Shown here in pieces: positions 12,701 to 19,900 of a stretch of DNA of 64,000 bases (positions within the stretch are counted from its first letter, which is position 1; every line of letters begins with the position of its first letter). The position numbers and the translations under genes are program-made. The notes under the pieces were generated by a model that saw only the letters and a program-made list of their open reading frames with translations, was not told where the DNA came from and ran no database searches. Source of the stretch: Macrocystis pyrifera (lineage: Eukaryota > Sar > Phaeophyceae > Laminariales > Laminariaceae); the NCBI GenBank assembly GCA_031763025.1, contig JASSKH010000045.1:496001-560000 (forward strand), written 5' to 3'.

Positions 12701-14987
12701 GCTGGCGTCCCCTCTCTTCTTCCTTCGAGATTACTGTTGTAACATAGCGTCGTAGGTTAATTCGTGAAGAGTTTGGGATTAATGAGGCCTCCCTGCTGCG
12801 GCATTAGATCACACCCATACTTGTTCACCCTTCTCTTATCTCAGTGTCGCTGCTCGTTCATCTCTTATCTTTTTTTAAGCGGGTACCTTTCCATTATCAT
12901 TACCCCCAAACTTCTGGCCTAGTCTTTTAAGGGGTTCTGCGACCGCACGCAGGGTGTCCCGTGGGAACGCCGCGTACGATTTCCCGAACCCCTCCGACAG
13001 TGGCAAAGCGTCTGCCTGGATGAAGGCCGTGTCTCGCGAACGTTTCGTTCCGTTCGACGCCGACGCGGATGCTGTCATCGTTACGTATCTGCTGGCCACG
13101 GCCGCGGACCTCCATCCAACGTATTCCATGAGGACGTCCATGGCCGTCCCATCCATAAGGTGACTCGCTGCCGCCCCTACCCGAAAGGAGTGCAGCGAGT
13201 ACCGCTTGTGCTCCATACCCGCAGCTCGCAGATGGCCCTTAAGGTTCGAGGTCATCTGCGCCGGCGTCAGCGCCAGCTTTCCCTTGTCTCCGCTCTCGAG
13301 GACGCTCGGAAAAAAGAACCCTGAACCCTCCGCGAGTGCCCACTGCATGGACGTCGCTGCCTGTCGGTACTCGATAATGGCCGCCATTGCACAGATTTCG
13401 CGGCAGTCAACGTTCCTTCGTACCACTACCGCTTGGGAAGATTCCCTCAGCGTTTTACCGAACAAAAAGTTGAAAATGAACCCCTCGCCCCTAGACATCT
13501 GCAGCACCTGGGCCGCAACTGCTACTGACAGTTCGAAACCGCGCTTCATCGTGTGGAAAGCGACGTCTGTCACTATGCGTGAAATTCTCCAGAAGAAAAA
13601 ATCCGGAAAGTTGAATTTCACATGTTTGGAAACAAAAAACCCAGGAAAATCCGGAGGATTTAAAAAAAAAAGGAAATTATGGAAAAAAAAGCTCTTCGAT
13701 GAGAATGACCCTCAGGCCGTTTCCTATGCGGTTCGATTTCGAGCTTCAGATTTGTATTTTTCGATCTCAAAATCGAATGACCCTACTTATGCAGTCCGAT
13801 TATGCAAAATCCGACCGGAAATTTTTCGATTTGAGAATCCGATGACCCAAGTCGTCGGATTTTGGGCCAAAATCCGACGACCTGGGTCGTCAGATTTTCA
13901 AATCGAAAAATGGCATGCTCTCTAAATTCAAGATATTATCCACGACAGCAAACAGCAGCGGAACGATCGATGAGTTGGATGGTGATACAGCTGTATAGCG
14001 ACGTTGCTTCGCGCCCGACGCGCGGACAGCGCGTCCCTCCGTGGCCAGACTAGAGTCGGCTGGCGCGGGCTCGGGCCTAGAGACCAAGAGAAGAGCACTC
14101 GGCACGCGCCTCTCCGTGGATACGTACTCGTAGACTACACCGCAGTTGTACAGCAGCAGCAGCAGTCAAGTCATAAAATCAAACACCAAATACCAAGACA
14201 GGTTGACTCTAGCGCACTCGCCACATCTCTTCGCCACCAGACTAGAGGCAGTCAGCGTGGGCTCGGATGCTTGGGTCCTACGCGCAGGGCAGCGCACCCA
14301 GCGCGTCTCTTCGCGGCGCCAAATCACAAAAACAGCAGTTGGTCTCAGCGTTTGCTCGAATCTCTACACGCACAATAAATCTGATTTTCCGCATTGGAAG
14401 GCCCTTTCGATTTGTCAAGCTCATATCTGAAAATGCCATCCAGTCAAAATCTGAAGCTCAAAAATCGAACCGCATAGGAAACGGCCTCAATACGAGCAGC
14501 GAGGCTCTCATCAGTCCGTGTTCCTCGCTGCCCTGCCTGCGTCGTCTCAAAGCACTTCTTGCCTTTCAGCTGAGAAAACCGTTTGAAATCAAGAACCTAC
14601 CACCACGAATCAGTTATTAATATTAATAGTGAAGCTGCCAACAATGAACAGAAATAAAAAATTAGTGAAAAGGCCATCGTCCATAATCACCAACGCTAGA
14701 CCTGGACATCCGCGGCGGATTACGCACGCATTTACACGTACGTGTAGCTAACTGTCTCTCGCCTGGCCATGCTGTCCCCTGACTGTGATTCTGATTCAAA
14801 ATCAGAGTTGCTCTGATACAGCCGACACAGGTTCTTCGCTGACCTGTTTTTGTTTGGAGAGACAATCCTGGCGACGACGTTCTTGGGCACTAGCTGCCGC
14901 TAGAGCCTTTAACCTTGGTCTTCGGTCTACTGTGTTTTCACCTAGACCTCGGCGCCGTGAAGGCCCGCTTGTCCAGACGCCCGCCAT
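554..14987 (-). CDS. SNUPN: Snurportin-1-like snRNP nuclear import adaptor, 8 exons
   Basis: Exons on the minus strand: 14987-14844, 9634-9461, 9162-8862, 7130-7031, 5881-5752, 4416-4300, 1705-1520, 733-554. All junctions are GT-AG and the phases agree (0,0,1,2,0,0,0), giving 1332 nt and 443 aa. Residues about 20-70 resemble the importin-beta-binding region (RRPRLKALAAASAQERRR, then SEHARLLASF). Residues about 185-384 follow the m3G-cap-binding fold of the family in order: WANQLCTPEWM, VPSDL, RPEGKRVLVISS, LPGG, ILDCVFHELDQTFFVLDMMAW, a D-FRFFW stretch, and DGLLF plus TPLVLLW. The family carries trimethylguanosine-capped snRNPs into the nucleus with importin beta. The protein is longer than the roughly 360 aa animal form because of a Gly/Ser-rich insert in exon 3 and a basic tail in exon 8. 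Introns of 0.3-5.2 kb are full of repeats. Identification is by recalled family motifs, not a search. Confidence 0.85.
1382..1480 (-). repeat. Partial duplicate of snurportin exon 7 in the last intron
   Basis: This stretch repeats the 3' end of exon 7 and its donor region (compare 1518-1640): VGSVAWSYLGTESAQ against DGSVARYLGTESVQ, followed by GTAAAT in place of GTGAGT. It lacks the DGLLF part, so it is a decayed tandem copy or a cryptic alternative 3' exon. Confidence 0.7.
1520..1705 (-). CDS. SNUPN: Snurportin-like exon 7
   Basis: 62 codons, phase 0: PTPYHECDRQGL, then PFIKDGLLFHFKAAHY and LGPTPLVLLWKDG. DGLLF and TPLV-W are conserved in snurportin, and the Trp is a candidate cap-stacking residue. 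The acceptor follows a C-rich tract that includes an unbroken run of C (minus strand). The 3' third of the exon is repeated at 1382-1480. Confidence 0.85.
2452..2660. repeat. Dispersed repeat R1, copy 1
   Basis: About 205 bp, roughly three quarters identical to 8022-8226 and in the same orientation. Both copies keep the same open minus-strand frame (LVQ--S-WS-KTRRA-SRHC), so the repeat may come from coding sequence. Family unknown. It lies in a snurportin intron. Confidence 0.65.
2850..3220. repeat. Tandem array, about 120-bp unit, 3 diverged copies
   Basis: Repeated block with CCATCGCTTCG, AAAATGGTT, GTGCTTGA and a GGAAAT-T-CGGAAATAGG segment in each unit. Lies in snurportin intron 6. Confidence 0.6.
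4010..4258. mobile_element. MITE family M (CGGACAGATC termini), copy 1
   Basis: Non-autonomous element ending GATCTATCTGATCTGTCC, the reverse complement of the family's GGACAGATC start. The interior shares GTTGTGCAGGA, the CACCCGGCAA block and GCCC-GAAAGATCTAGA with the other copies. No coding capacity. Confidence 0.6.
4300..4416 (-). CDS. SNUPN: Snurportin-like exon 6
   Basis: 39 codons, phase 0: GYPLYDSNTDFRFFWVHTKL followed by MEADGPLE. This matches the family segment that follows the VLD-M-W strand. Acceptor ATCATCAG, donor GTGTGA. Confidence 0.85.
5265..5751 (-). repeat. Minisatellite of about 9 units derived from snurportin exon 5
   Basis: Reading the minus strand, about nine diverged units of 50-57 bp each repeat the exon 5 core (ACTGCGTGTTCCATGAGTTG, then GACATGATGGCTTGG). 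Both outer edges carry the exon 5 donor (GCTTGG-AAGTGAGTCA). The unit is usually not a multiple of three, so the long open frames here on both strands are repeat artefacts and not a second gene. Confidence 0.85.
5752..5881 (-). CDS. SNUPN: Snurportin-like exon 5 (source of the adjacent minisatellite)
   Basis: 130 nt: SSHLPGGSKAGRRGG, then ILDCVFHELDQTFFVLDMMA and WK before a GTGAGT donor at 5751. The 3' 56 nt of this exon have been amplified into the tandem array at 5265-5751 in the following intron. Confidence 0.85.
6031..6271. mobile_element. MITE family M, copy 2
   Basis: Starts TCGGACATATATCGATT and ends CATCTGTCCGAGG. The interior shares GATCTGTATGGTCTA, TTGCCGGGT-GAAGCC and CTGCATGATCT with the copies near 53.9 and 55.9 kb. 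About 240 bp, no coding capacity. Confidence 0.7.
7031..7130 (-). CDS. SNUPN: Snurportin-like exon 4
   Basis: 100 nt encoding WFVMARPEGKRVLVISSKG and then ETVARQMSGAVIH. The PEGKR-LVISS core is strongly conserved in snurportins, and a Lys of this GKR motif is known to contact the cap. Phases 1 and 2 join exons 3 and 5 exactly. Confidence 0.85.
8022..8226. repeat. Dispersed repeat R1, copy 2, preceded by a G run
   Basis: Second copy of the 2452-2660 repeat. It directly follows a long run of G at about 7998-8021. The minus frame reads LVQALSVWSAKTRRALSRHC and then into polyproline from the G run, so the long minus frame across 7927-8475 is not a gene. Confidence 0.65.
8862..9162 (-). CDS. SNUPN: Snurportin-like exon 3 (start of cap-binding domain)
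   Basis: A strong acceptor (CCCCTTTTTCAG) opens the exon. A Gly/Ser/Lys-rich segment leads into WANQLCTPEWMLTVPSDL, the hallmark entry to the snurportin cap-binding domain. It ends in phase 1 at GTGAGC. GC-rich compared with its introns. Confidence 0.82.
9461..9634 (-). CDS. SNUPN: Snurportin-like exon 2
   Basis: Acceptor TTCCATGTCCAG precedes codons for ARRNLSEHARLLASF, the C-terminal half of the importin-beta-binding helix. An acidic, Gly-rich linker follows, up to a GTGTGC donor. 58 codons, phase 0 on both sides. Confidence 0.75.
10230..11552. repeat. Tandem array, about 235-bp unit, in snurportin intron 1
   Basis: About five diverged units. Each carries AAATTTCAATGACAC, CAGCCGCCGCCTATCAATCT, a GCGAGGCTCTCATCAGTCC block and a C/T-rich stretch. 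The array breaks off at 11552 inside a unit and resumes at 14490, on the far side of the transposon cluster. Confidence 0.75.
11556..12276 (+). mobile_element. Inverted-repeat element family H, copy 1
   Basis: Starts GGCTGTTTCC and ends in the matching inverted form GGAAACGACC. The terminal inverted repeats are about 40 bp and include GGTTCG and GAGCTTCAGAT. TCA lies on both sides (11553-11555 and 12277-12279), which fits a 3-bp target duplication. 721 bp, no transposase. The 3-bp duplication and GG-rich ends suggest a PIF/Harbinger-like element (inference). Confidence 0.75.
12280..13711 (-). mobile_element. Inverted-repeat element carrying a tyrosine recombinase
   Basis: Its ends match as inverted repeats: about 18 of the first 21 bases, including TTCT-ATCGAAGAGC, with weaker pairing beyond. 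TCA flanks it at 12277-12279 and 13712-13714, the same triplets that bound its two neighbours. It contains one minus-strand recombinase frame and a direct repeat of about 60 bp (12355-12415 and 12740-12800, ACATAGCGTCGTAG). Crypton-type elements usually lack such ends, so the class is open. Confidence 0.6.
12875..13621 (-). CDS. Tyrosine recombinase-like protein (Crypton/YR type)
   Basis: 248 codons from a Met at 13621. A more upstream start or a 5' exon is possible, since the frame starts inside a domain-like region. Family features in order: GFELSVAVAAQVL, FIFNFLFGKTLR, a long helix around ICAMAAIIEYRQAA, LTPAQMTSNLKGHLRAAG, then LHSFRVGAAASHL (the His-x-x-Arg box), EYVGWRSAAVASRYV (Trp and the candidate nucleophilic Tyr), and a low-complexity tail. 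This class cuts and rejoins DNA through a covalent 3'-phosphotyrosine. It sits alone, antisense to nothing, in the snurportin first intron on the same strand as the host gene. The GC content is higher than in the flanking repeats. Confidence 0.75.
   Translation of the reverse strand: MKFNFPDFFFWRISRIVTDVAFHTMKRGFELSVAVAAQVLQMSRGEGFIFNFLFGKTLRESSQAVVVRRNVDCREICAMAAIIEYRQAATSMQWALAEGSGFFFPSVLESGDKGKLALTPAQMTSNLKGHLRAAGMEHKRYSLHSFRVGAAASHLMDGTAMDVLMEYVGWRSAAVASRYVTMTASASASNGTKRSRDTAFIQADALPLSEGFGKSYAAFPRDTLRAVAEPLKRLGQKFGGNDNGKVPA
13715..14486 (+). mobile_element. Inverted-repeat element family H, copy 2
   Basis: Starts GGCCGTTTCCTATGCGGTTC and ends with its inverted match (GAACCGCATAGGAAACGGCC). 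TCA is on both sides (13712-13714, 14487-14489). Same orientation as copy 1 and similar along its whole length. 772 bp, no coding capacity. Confidence 0.8.
14490..14640. repeat. Continuation of the 235-bp array
   Basis: GCGAGGCTCTCATCAGTCCG and the following C/T-rich block resume the array broken at 11552, so the three-element cluster interrupts one unit. Confidence 0.65.
14844..14987 (-). CDS. SNUPN: Snurportin-like exon 1 (start codon, importin-beta-binding part)
   Basis: ATG at 14987 opens 48 codons ending KQKQ before a GTCAGC donor. The basic stretch RRPRLKALAAASAQERRR matches the first half of the snurportin importin-beta-binding domain, and exon 2 continues it. The next upstream gene candidate runs the other way from 15782. 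Confidence 0.75.
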
Positions 14988-15051
14988 GAGAGGTACCTGG
15001 CGCTGGGGCACACTGCTTTTTGCGATGCCCACCGCTGCGCACCTTCCCGGG

Positions 15052-15135
15052 GACCTGGTATAAGTACCCCATGGGGTACGTGGATAAAACGTACCCCACC
15101 AAAGAGGTACTTTTAAAAGTGCACGTACCCCAAAG
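15052..15135 (+). repeat. Short hairpin-rich repeat, copy 1
   Basis: About 84 bp containing GTACCCCATGGGGTAC, GAGGTACTTTTAAAAGTGC and ACGTACCCC. The same block occurs inverted at 23646-23731. MITE-like. Confidence 0.65.
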
Positions 15136-15781
15136 GAAGACCTACTACTGTAACCATAACACATATACATACATCCAATGTCGACGTCTCCCAAGCTTTG
15201 ATCTGATCCGGTGCGCTACTGCTGTACAGCAGGCCGCGGCACCACTACATAAGGTCACATACAGCCGCAGCAGTACTATCGTGTCATTTGGTATCTTATA
15301 CTACCGCTGCCCCGCAATAGTACGTCGACGTCGTCCGTTAGAGTATGATACTCCCACTCGTACTGGTATCCGACAGATCATGGTCTATTAATAGTACATT
15401 GTTATTGTGTATGTATCTATCTGTAACCCATCGCTCTCCGTCCACTCCCGGCGAACAACCTTTACCTGGGTATGTTACTACTGCTGCTGCTGGTTGTCCT
15501 CACCATTTTTTTTTTAGGAAATGCGTGCAGAAGAGCTATCAAGGATAATAGGTTCCTCCTGTCCTGGCCTCATGATTCGGGTGATAGACATAAATAAATA
15601 AGCATTGAATGTATTGATTTGGTTGCTGTTTTTTCGTGAATTGTTAGCGATTGACACTATTTAATATAAATATTATAATACAAACTGCTGTTTTGATGAT
15701 AATATACCTAACTTTGTCGTATTTTAGAAAGAAGAGCAGACGCCATGGTGCACGAACGACCACCCACCGCACGTGCATCAA
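15136..15781. promoter_or_regulatory. Intergenic stretch between two head-to-head gene starts
   Basis: It lies between the snurportin start (14987, minus) and the tentative SDHAF3-like start (15782, plus), so promoter elements are expected here. I see only AT-rich patches and no motif I can name. Confidence 0.25.
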
Positions 15782-16149
15782 ATGAGCAGCGCGAGCATCA
15801 GGCCTGTGCTGGACCTCTGCCGCCTACTGCTCAACACCTTCAGGAAGTATATATACCGTGTATCTGTACATCCTGCATTGTTTAATTTTGTAGTACAACT
15901 ATAAACAACACGAGTATTAGCAAGCAGCAGTAAGGCTTCACAACGTACACTGCACATATAATTAATACATTGTCGGATAGTGAAGCCGTAAGTTCATGCG
16001 CAAGGAGTTTTACCTCCGATATGTTATTCAGGTTGCCCTCCGAATATGTGCCGCTCAATTTCCACTTTTCGACGTACCTTAAATATCGACATTGGTGTAT
16101 ACATCAGCACCATACAAATAGCTGCTTGCTTCGTACTCGATGTAGATAG
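15782..16149 (+). CDS. Possible SDHAF3 (ACN9)-like LYR protein, 2 exons
   Basis: Exon 1 is 15782-15846 (MSSASIRPVLDLCRLLLNTF), with a GTATAT donor. Exon 2 is 16032-16149 after ATGTTATTCAG and continues RKLPSEYVPLNFHF to a TAG. The spacing from the LYR-like LCR to the LP (L-x-R...RKLP, 12 residues) equals that of SDHAF3, which reads LYK-RVLQLHRVLP in animals, and an RH pair further on also aligns. SDHAF3 helps insert iron-sulfur clusters into succinate dehydrogenase in mitochondria. The Tyr of the LYR motif is Cys here and the GD-YV motif is missing, so this may be a diverged gene, a pseudogene or a coincidence. Confidence 0.35.
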
Positions 16150-16430
16150 TATACGCGTTCTGATGTATTAATATGGTCGTTTTGCGGCGAGAGGGTGGTA
16201 GGCAACGTAATGCCCCCCGACGACGTAGTACGTAGCGCGAGCGAGTGGTCACGCTTTGGAAATATAAACATATCTCCAAGGAAACGCTGTTGCGTACCAG
16301 GGGATTCTTCAATTCATCCATGGAACACCATGTCTGCCTACCAGCATCTTCTATGCCTCGCGCTTTATTCACCTCGCGTTTTTGCGGGGAAATTTGTCTT
16401 TGTTAACCTCATTTTTACTTTGCTGCTTCA
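16150..16430. other. Short intergenic stretch, nothing recognised
   Basis: No conserved frame or repeat seen between the tentative LYR gene and the SINE. Confidence 0.3.
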
Positions 16431-16686
16431 GGACAAGCCGTCTGTACTCCCCCCCGGTACGTGCCTTCATTTTTATCGCGTAGAGGGTTCAGCATTCCCG
16501 ACTGGTGGTCGATTTCCATCGAATGTCGCTGACTCACGCTCTCGCGCTTTCCGCAAGTCAACTCTATGCACAAGAAGAAGTCCCGACGAGTATAGACGAG
16601 CATGCAGTTGGCGGGGCTCGAACCTGTGAAATCGTCCTTGGTCGTTACGCGGTTTACCTACTACCAGGTAGACCTTAGGGGACACC
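16431..16686 (-). mobile_element. tRNA-derived SINE, copy 1
   Basis: On the minus strand a tRNA-like head contains a B-box (CACAGGTTCGAGCCC). It is followed by GCGGAAAGCGCGAGAGCGTG, GACATTCGATGGAAATCGAC, GGGAATGCTGAACCCT and GGCACGTACCGGGGGG. The same order is seen at 48141-48472 and, in part, at 30500-30680 and 44031-44200. Confidence 0.7.
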
Positions 16687-16699
16687 ATGACCCTAAATG

Positions 16700-16946
16700 A
16701 CATACGCTGCGCCCAACATGAACTATTTTTTTCTCTTCATGTTCCCATCTCATTTCTTTTCTCGCCCCCTCTTAGTCCTAACTAAGATCCGGGGTCATAT
16801 AGCAGGCTTTCTCTCCCCCCCGATACCCCCCCCCCCCCCCCCCCCGTGCGCGCTACCGTGCACATGTTGTATTTCTAGCGCGAAAAAGGTTCAGCACCTC
16901 CTTCCTGTGTCGACTCGTGTCGAATCCTACGCTCTTGGCTGGCCAC
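16700..16946. repeat. Low-complexity stretch with a C run before the MULE gene
   Basis: Pyrimidine-rich sequence with an unbroken run of C at about 16828-16845. No gene seen. 3' flank of the minus-strand transposase. Confidence 0.4.
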
Positions 16947-19900
16947 CTACGTGGCTTTGGGTCTCTTCCTGGACGAGTGTAGCTCCGTGCAGTCTAGATA
17001 CCGACTCTCCTTCTTACTTCTAACCGACGAATCGGGCGGATTGAGTATGCCCGAGATGTTGTCTGGGTTGCGAGAGAGGAGAGGGCCCCGCACAAAAGCT
17101 TGCGCATCCCGCGCGAACCTCGCCGCTACTTCCATCCCTGCATTGTAGTAATTCGGGCGGTTTTGGTCGAAGTGGTCGATAACACTCCTGACCGCGGCAT
17201 CGCATGTCTCCATCATGTTGGCGCTCAGCTTCCCTTTGATGACCGCACCTAGGGCGCTGCGCTTGACATGGTTGTCATCCTGCATGTATATCCCCCCAAA
17301 ATCGTCAGTGAAGCCACCATCGTACGTCCCTCGTTCATGCCCGTCGAACACGCTAAGGTCGGCCCTGTGGATACTCCACTCGTCACCAGAAGATCGCCAA
17401 CGAGGGTGGATACAATCGCCATTGAACTCTAGGGCGCGTTGCAGCCGCGTGAAGAGTGCGACTAATATGTGCCTGCATGGCAAGCCACAACGCAGCACCT
17501 GCAAGCAAGTGCATAGCTGAAAACCGTCAGGCCCGACAACAACGATGTGCGCGCTTTCGTCTTGGTACCGGAACACCACTTTTACGACAGCAGTTAGCTG
17601 CACGTGCTCAACCAGTTGATGAAACGCGGGCAAAGATGTCGCCCCAAATTTGGGGCCCAATGGATCATAGTCCTCATCGAACCCTTCCTCCGGCACCTCC
17701 CGACATACATCGTGGTGGTCACTGCTGTGCTCTGCCAACTTCCTCAGGAAGTCGTTGGCACCATTGCCCTCTGCCAGCACGTCTGTATCATAGAGGGTGC
17801 TTGTCCGTGGTTCTTCCAGCATTTTCTGCACAAGGGTAGATGAAACCGAGCATTGATGGTTACTCAAACTGTTGGACCGATCGACAGTGGTTAGATATAG
17901 AGCACTACCTTCTGGATCACTCAGTCAGTACGTAGTCAGCGCCGACTGAGTGGTCCAGCAGGTAATAATAGTGCTACATAACCACATTTCACACTGGGCC
18001 CAGGGGAGAGAGGTGCAATCTGCTCACGGCTATAAACATATTTCAGCATGAGAATATACTGAAGGAGATTCTATGCACCACAACTGTCAAGGACGGACTA
18101 CCGGCACGTATTACCGTTGTCTCCTCTCACCTTATGTGCGTAGTGGCTGACCTTGACTCTTTCGAGTTCCTGCAGCATAGGCTCGAAAGACTTGAGCACT
18201 TTGTCCTCCAGTTCCTTGATGCTGACGGCGGGGACCTTGGCGGCACGTCTTTGCGGTCGTTTCGGTCAATGTGGACAGGGCAGTCGAGGGTCTTTCAGGT
18301 GAGCATGCAGCACCCAAACACGGCGTAAGACTTGACATCTCGACGTATACCCCCCGTAACTGGGCCTAGTATCAAGGTCAGCAATCTACCGCAATCTACC
18401 CAACATCTTGAGGACCAATTTACTGTTCGTCAAGGATAATAGACTTCTCTCCTCAATCGATGTTTCCTGCCGTCTTTTTTTTCACCATTGATTACGTGTA
18501 CCACGAAAGAAAAGCAACATGAGCGACTGAACTCAAGCCAACTAACTGGCCGTATATTTCCGGATCGCCCTAAAACGAGAAGACACCAGATCGTGGAATA
18601 GAAAGCATGTGATGGATGATGTGGAGGGTTAGACATGAAACATTGGCGTCGCCCACCCTCGCCGCACTACCCTTGATTCAAACTCACGCGAGGGATTCCA
18701 CAGCAATGGCCCTTGTTCGTCTGGCCAGCTCCTCCTTCACCTAGTTCAGGGTGGATTTCCTGTTGATGACGTGGCGTGTTTTTAGCACACCGAAGAGTCC
18801 CTCCACCCTCGATGATGCTGTCATGTTCAGGGTCATAGCGGTCGGGTGGTAGCAGCGGGCCCAGTGCTTCCGTTGCCTGTAAATACAACGATTGAACCAT
18901 GAGATAATTTTATCGTTCTGTCTAGCAAGGCAATATGCTTTTGTCTCTGAGCAGAAACCGAAAACCATGCTCGTGCCCGTCTGACCGACGGACTCACCCG
19001 AATAGGTAGCCGCTGAGGTACGCTTGACACGTCGAGTCCTTGACCATTTCCATTACTTTCGCCCACACCCCGTCAAAGGCCTGCAACCCGTGGACGAGCG
19101 ACACGGCGACAAGAACCCACGGAAAACGCTGGTAAGGCTATATGCACCAGGTATTGGACACTCCATAAAAACAAACCAACGCAACAAACGCGGCGCAAAA
19201 CCGCAGCGAACCGTGGTCGCCGGTCCTTGCAGTCTGGACCGTGCCACTTACATTCTCCGACGTAGCATATGCGCAAGCATATATCAAGCCCTGTAGGTGT
19301 GAAGTGCTTTGCCCGAGCGCGCCTTGGCACTTCTTCTTGACATTTTTCATCAAGTGCCAAAGGCAATGCAAGTGCACTGTGTTTGGAAGATGCTCCGCAA
19401 CCGCGCTTGTCATGGCAGCGTCGGCGTCCGTAATAATAACCTTCACGGTGGGAGGGAATACACAATTAACACAACACGTTAAGGCTCTGCCCGTACGGGC
19501 GTGACACGCGAGCACCAAATAGGCAGTGGCATAACATGTTCGATCGACGAGAAGTGGAGGCAAGCAGAGCAACTCATCACCAACTTTCACTGCGGCCATG
19601 GCAAGCACCCGAAAAACGCAGAGCACCTCACGCTTCACGAAGTAAGCGGCCAACCCTTCAGTCGACAATACGTGAATGCACACCCCTTTAGCTATCGTCG
19701 CGCTCAATAAATCGTTTGTGGTAAATGACCGTTGAATAACACAGTTTAGAGACTGGCCGTCAACTCACCTCAGGGTGCCCACCACAAATGGCGACAAAAT
19801 GCTTTAAGGCGTACGCGAACGAGGTCGTCTGCTCGTCCGAGAAGAAACCTTGGGCCAGAACTACAGACTTGTTCTCGGAATCAACACCGATGAACAACAT

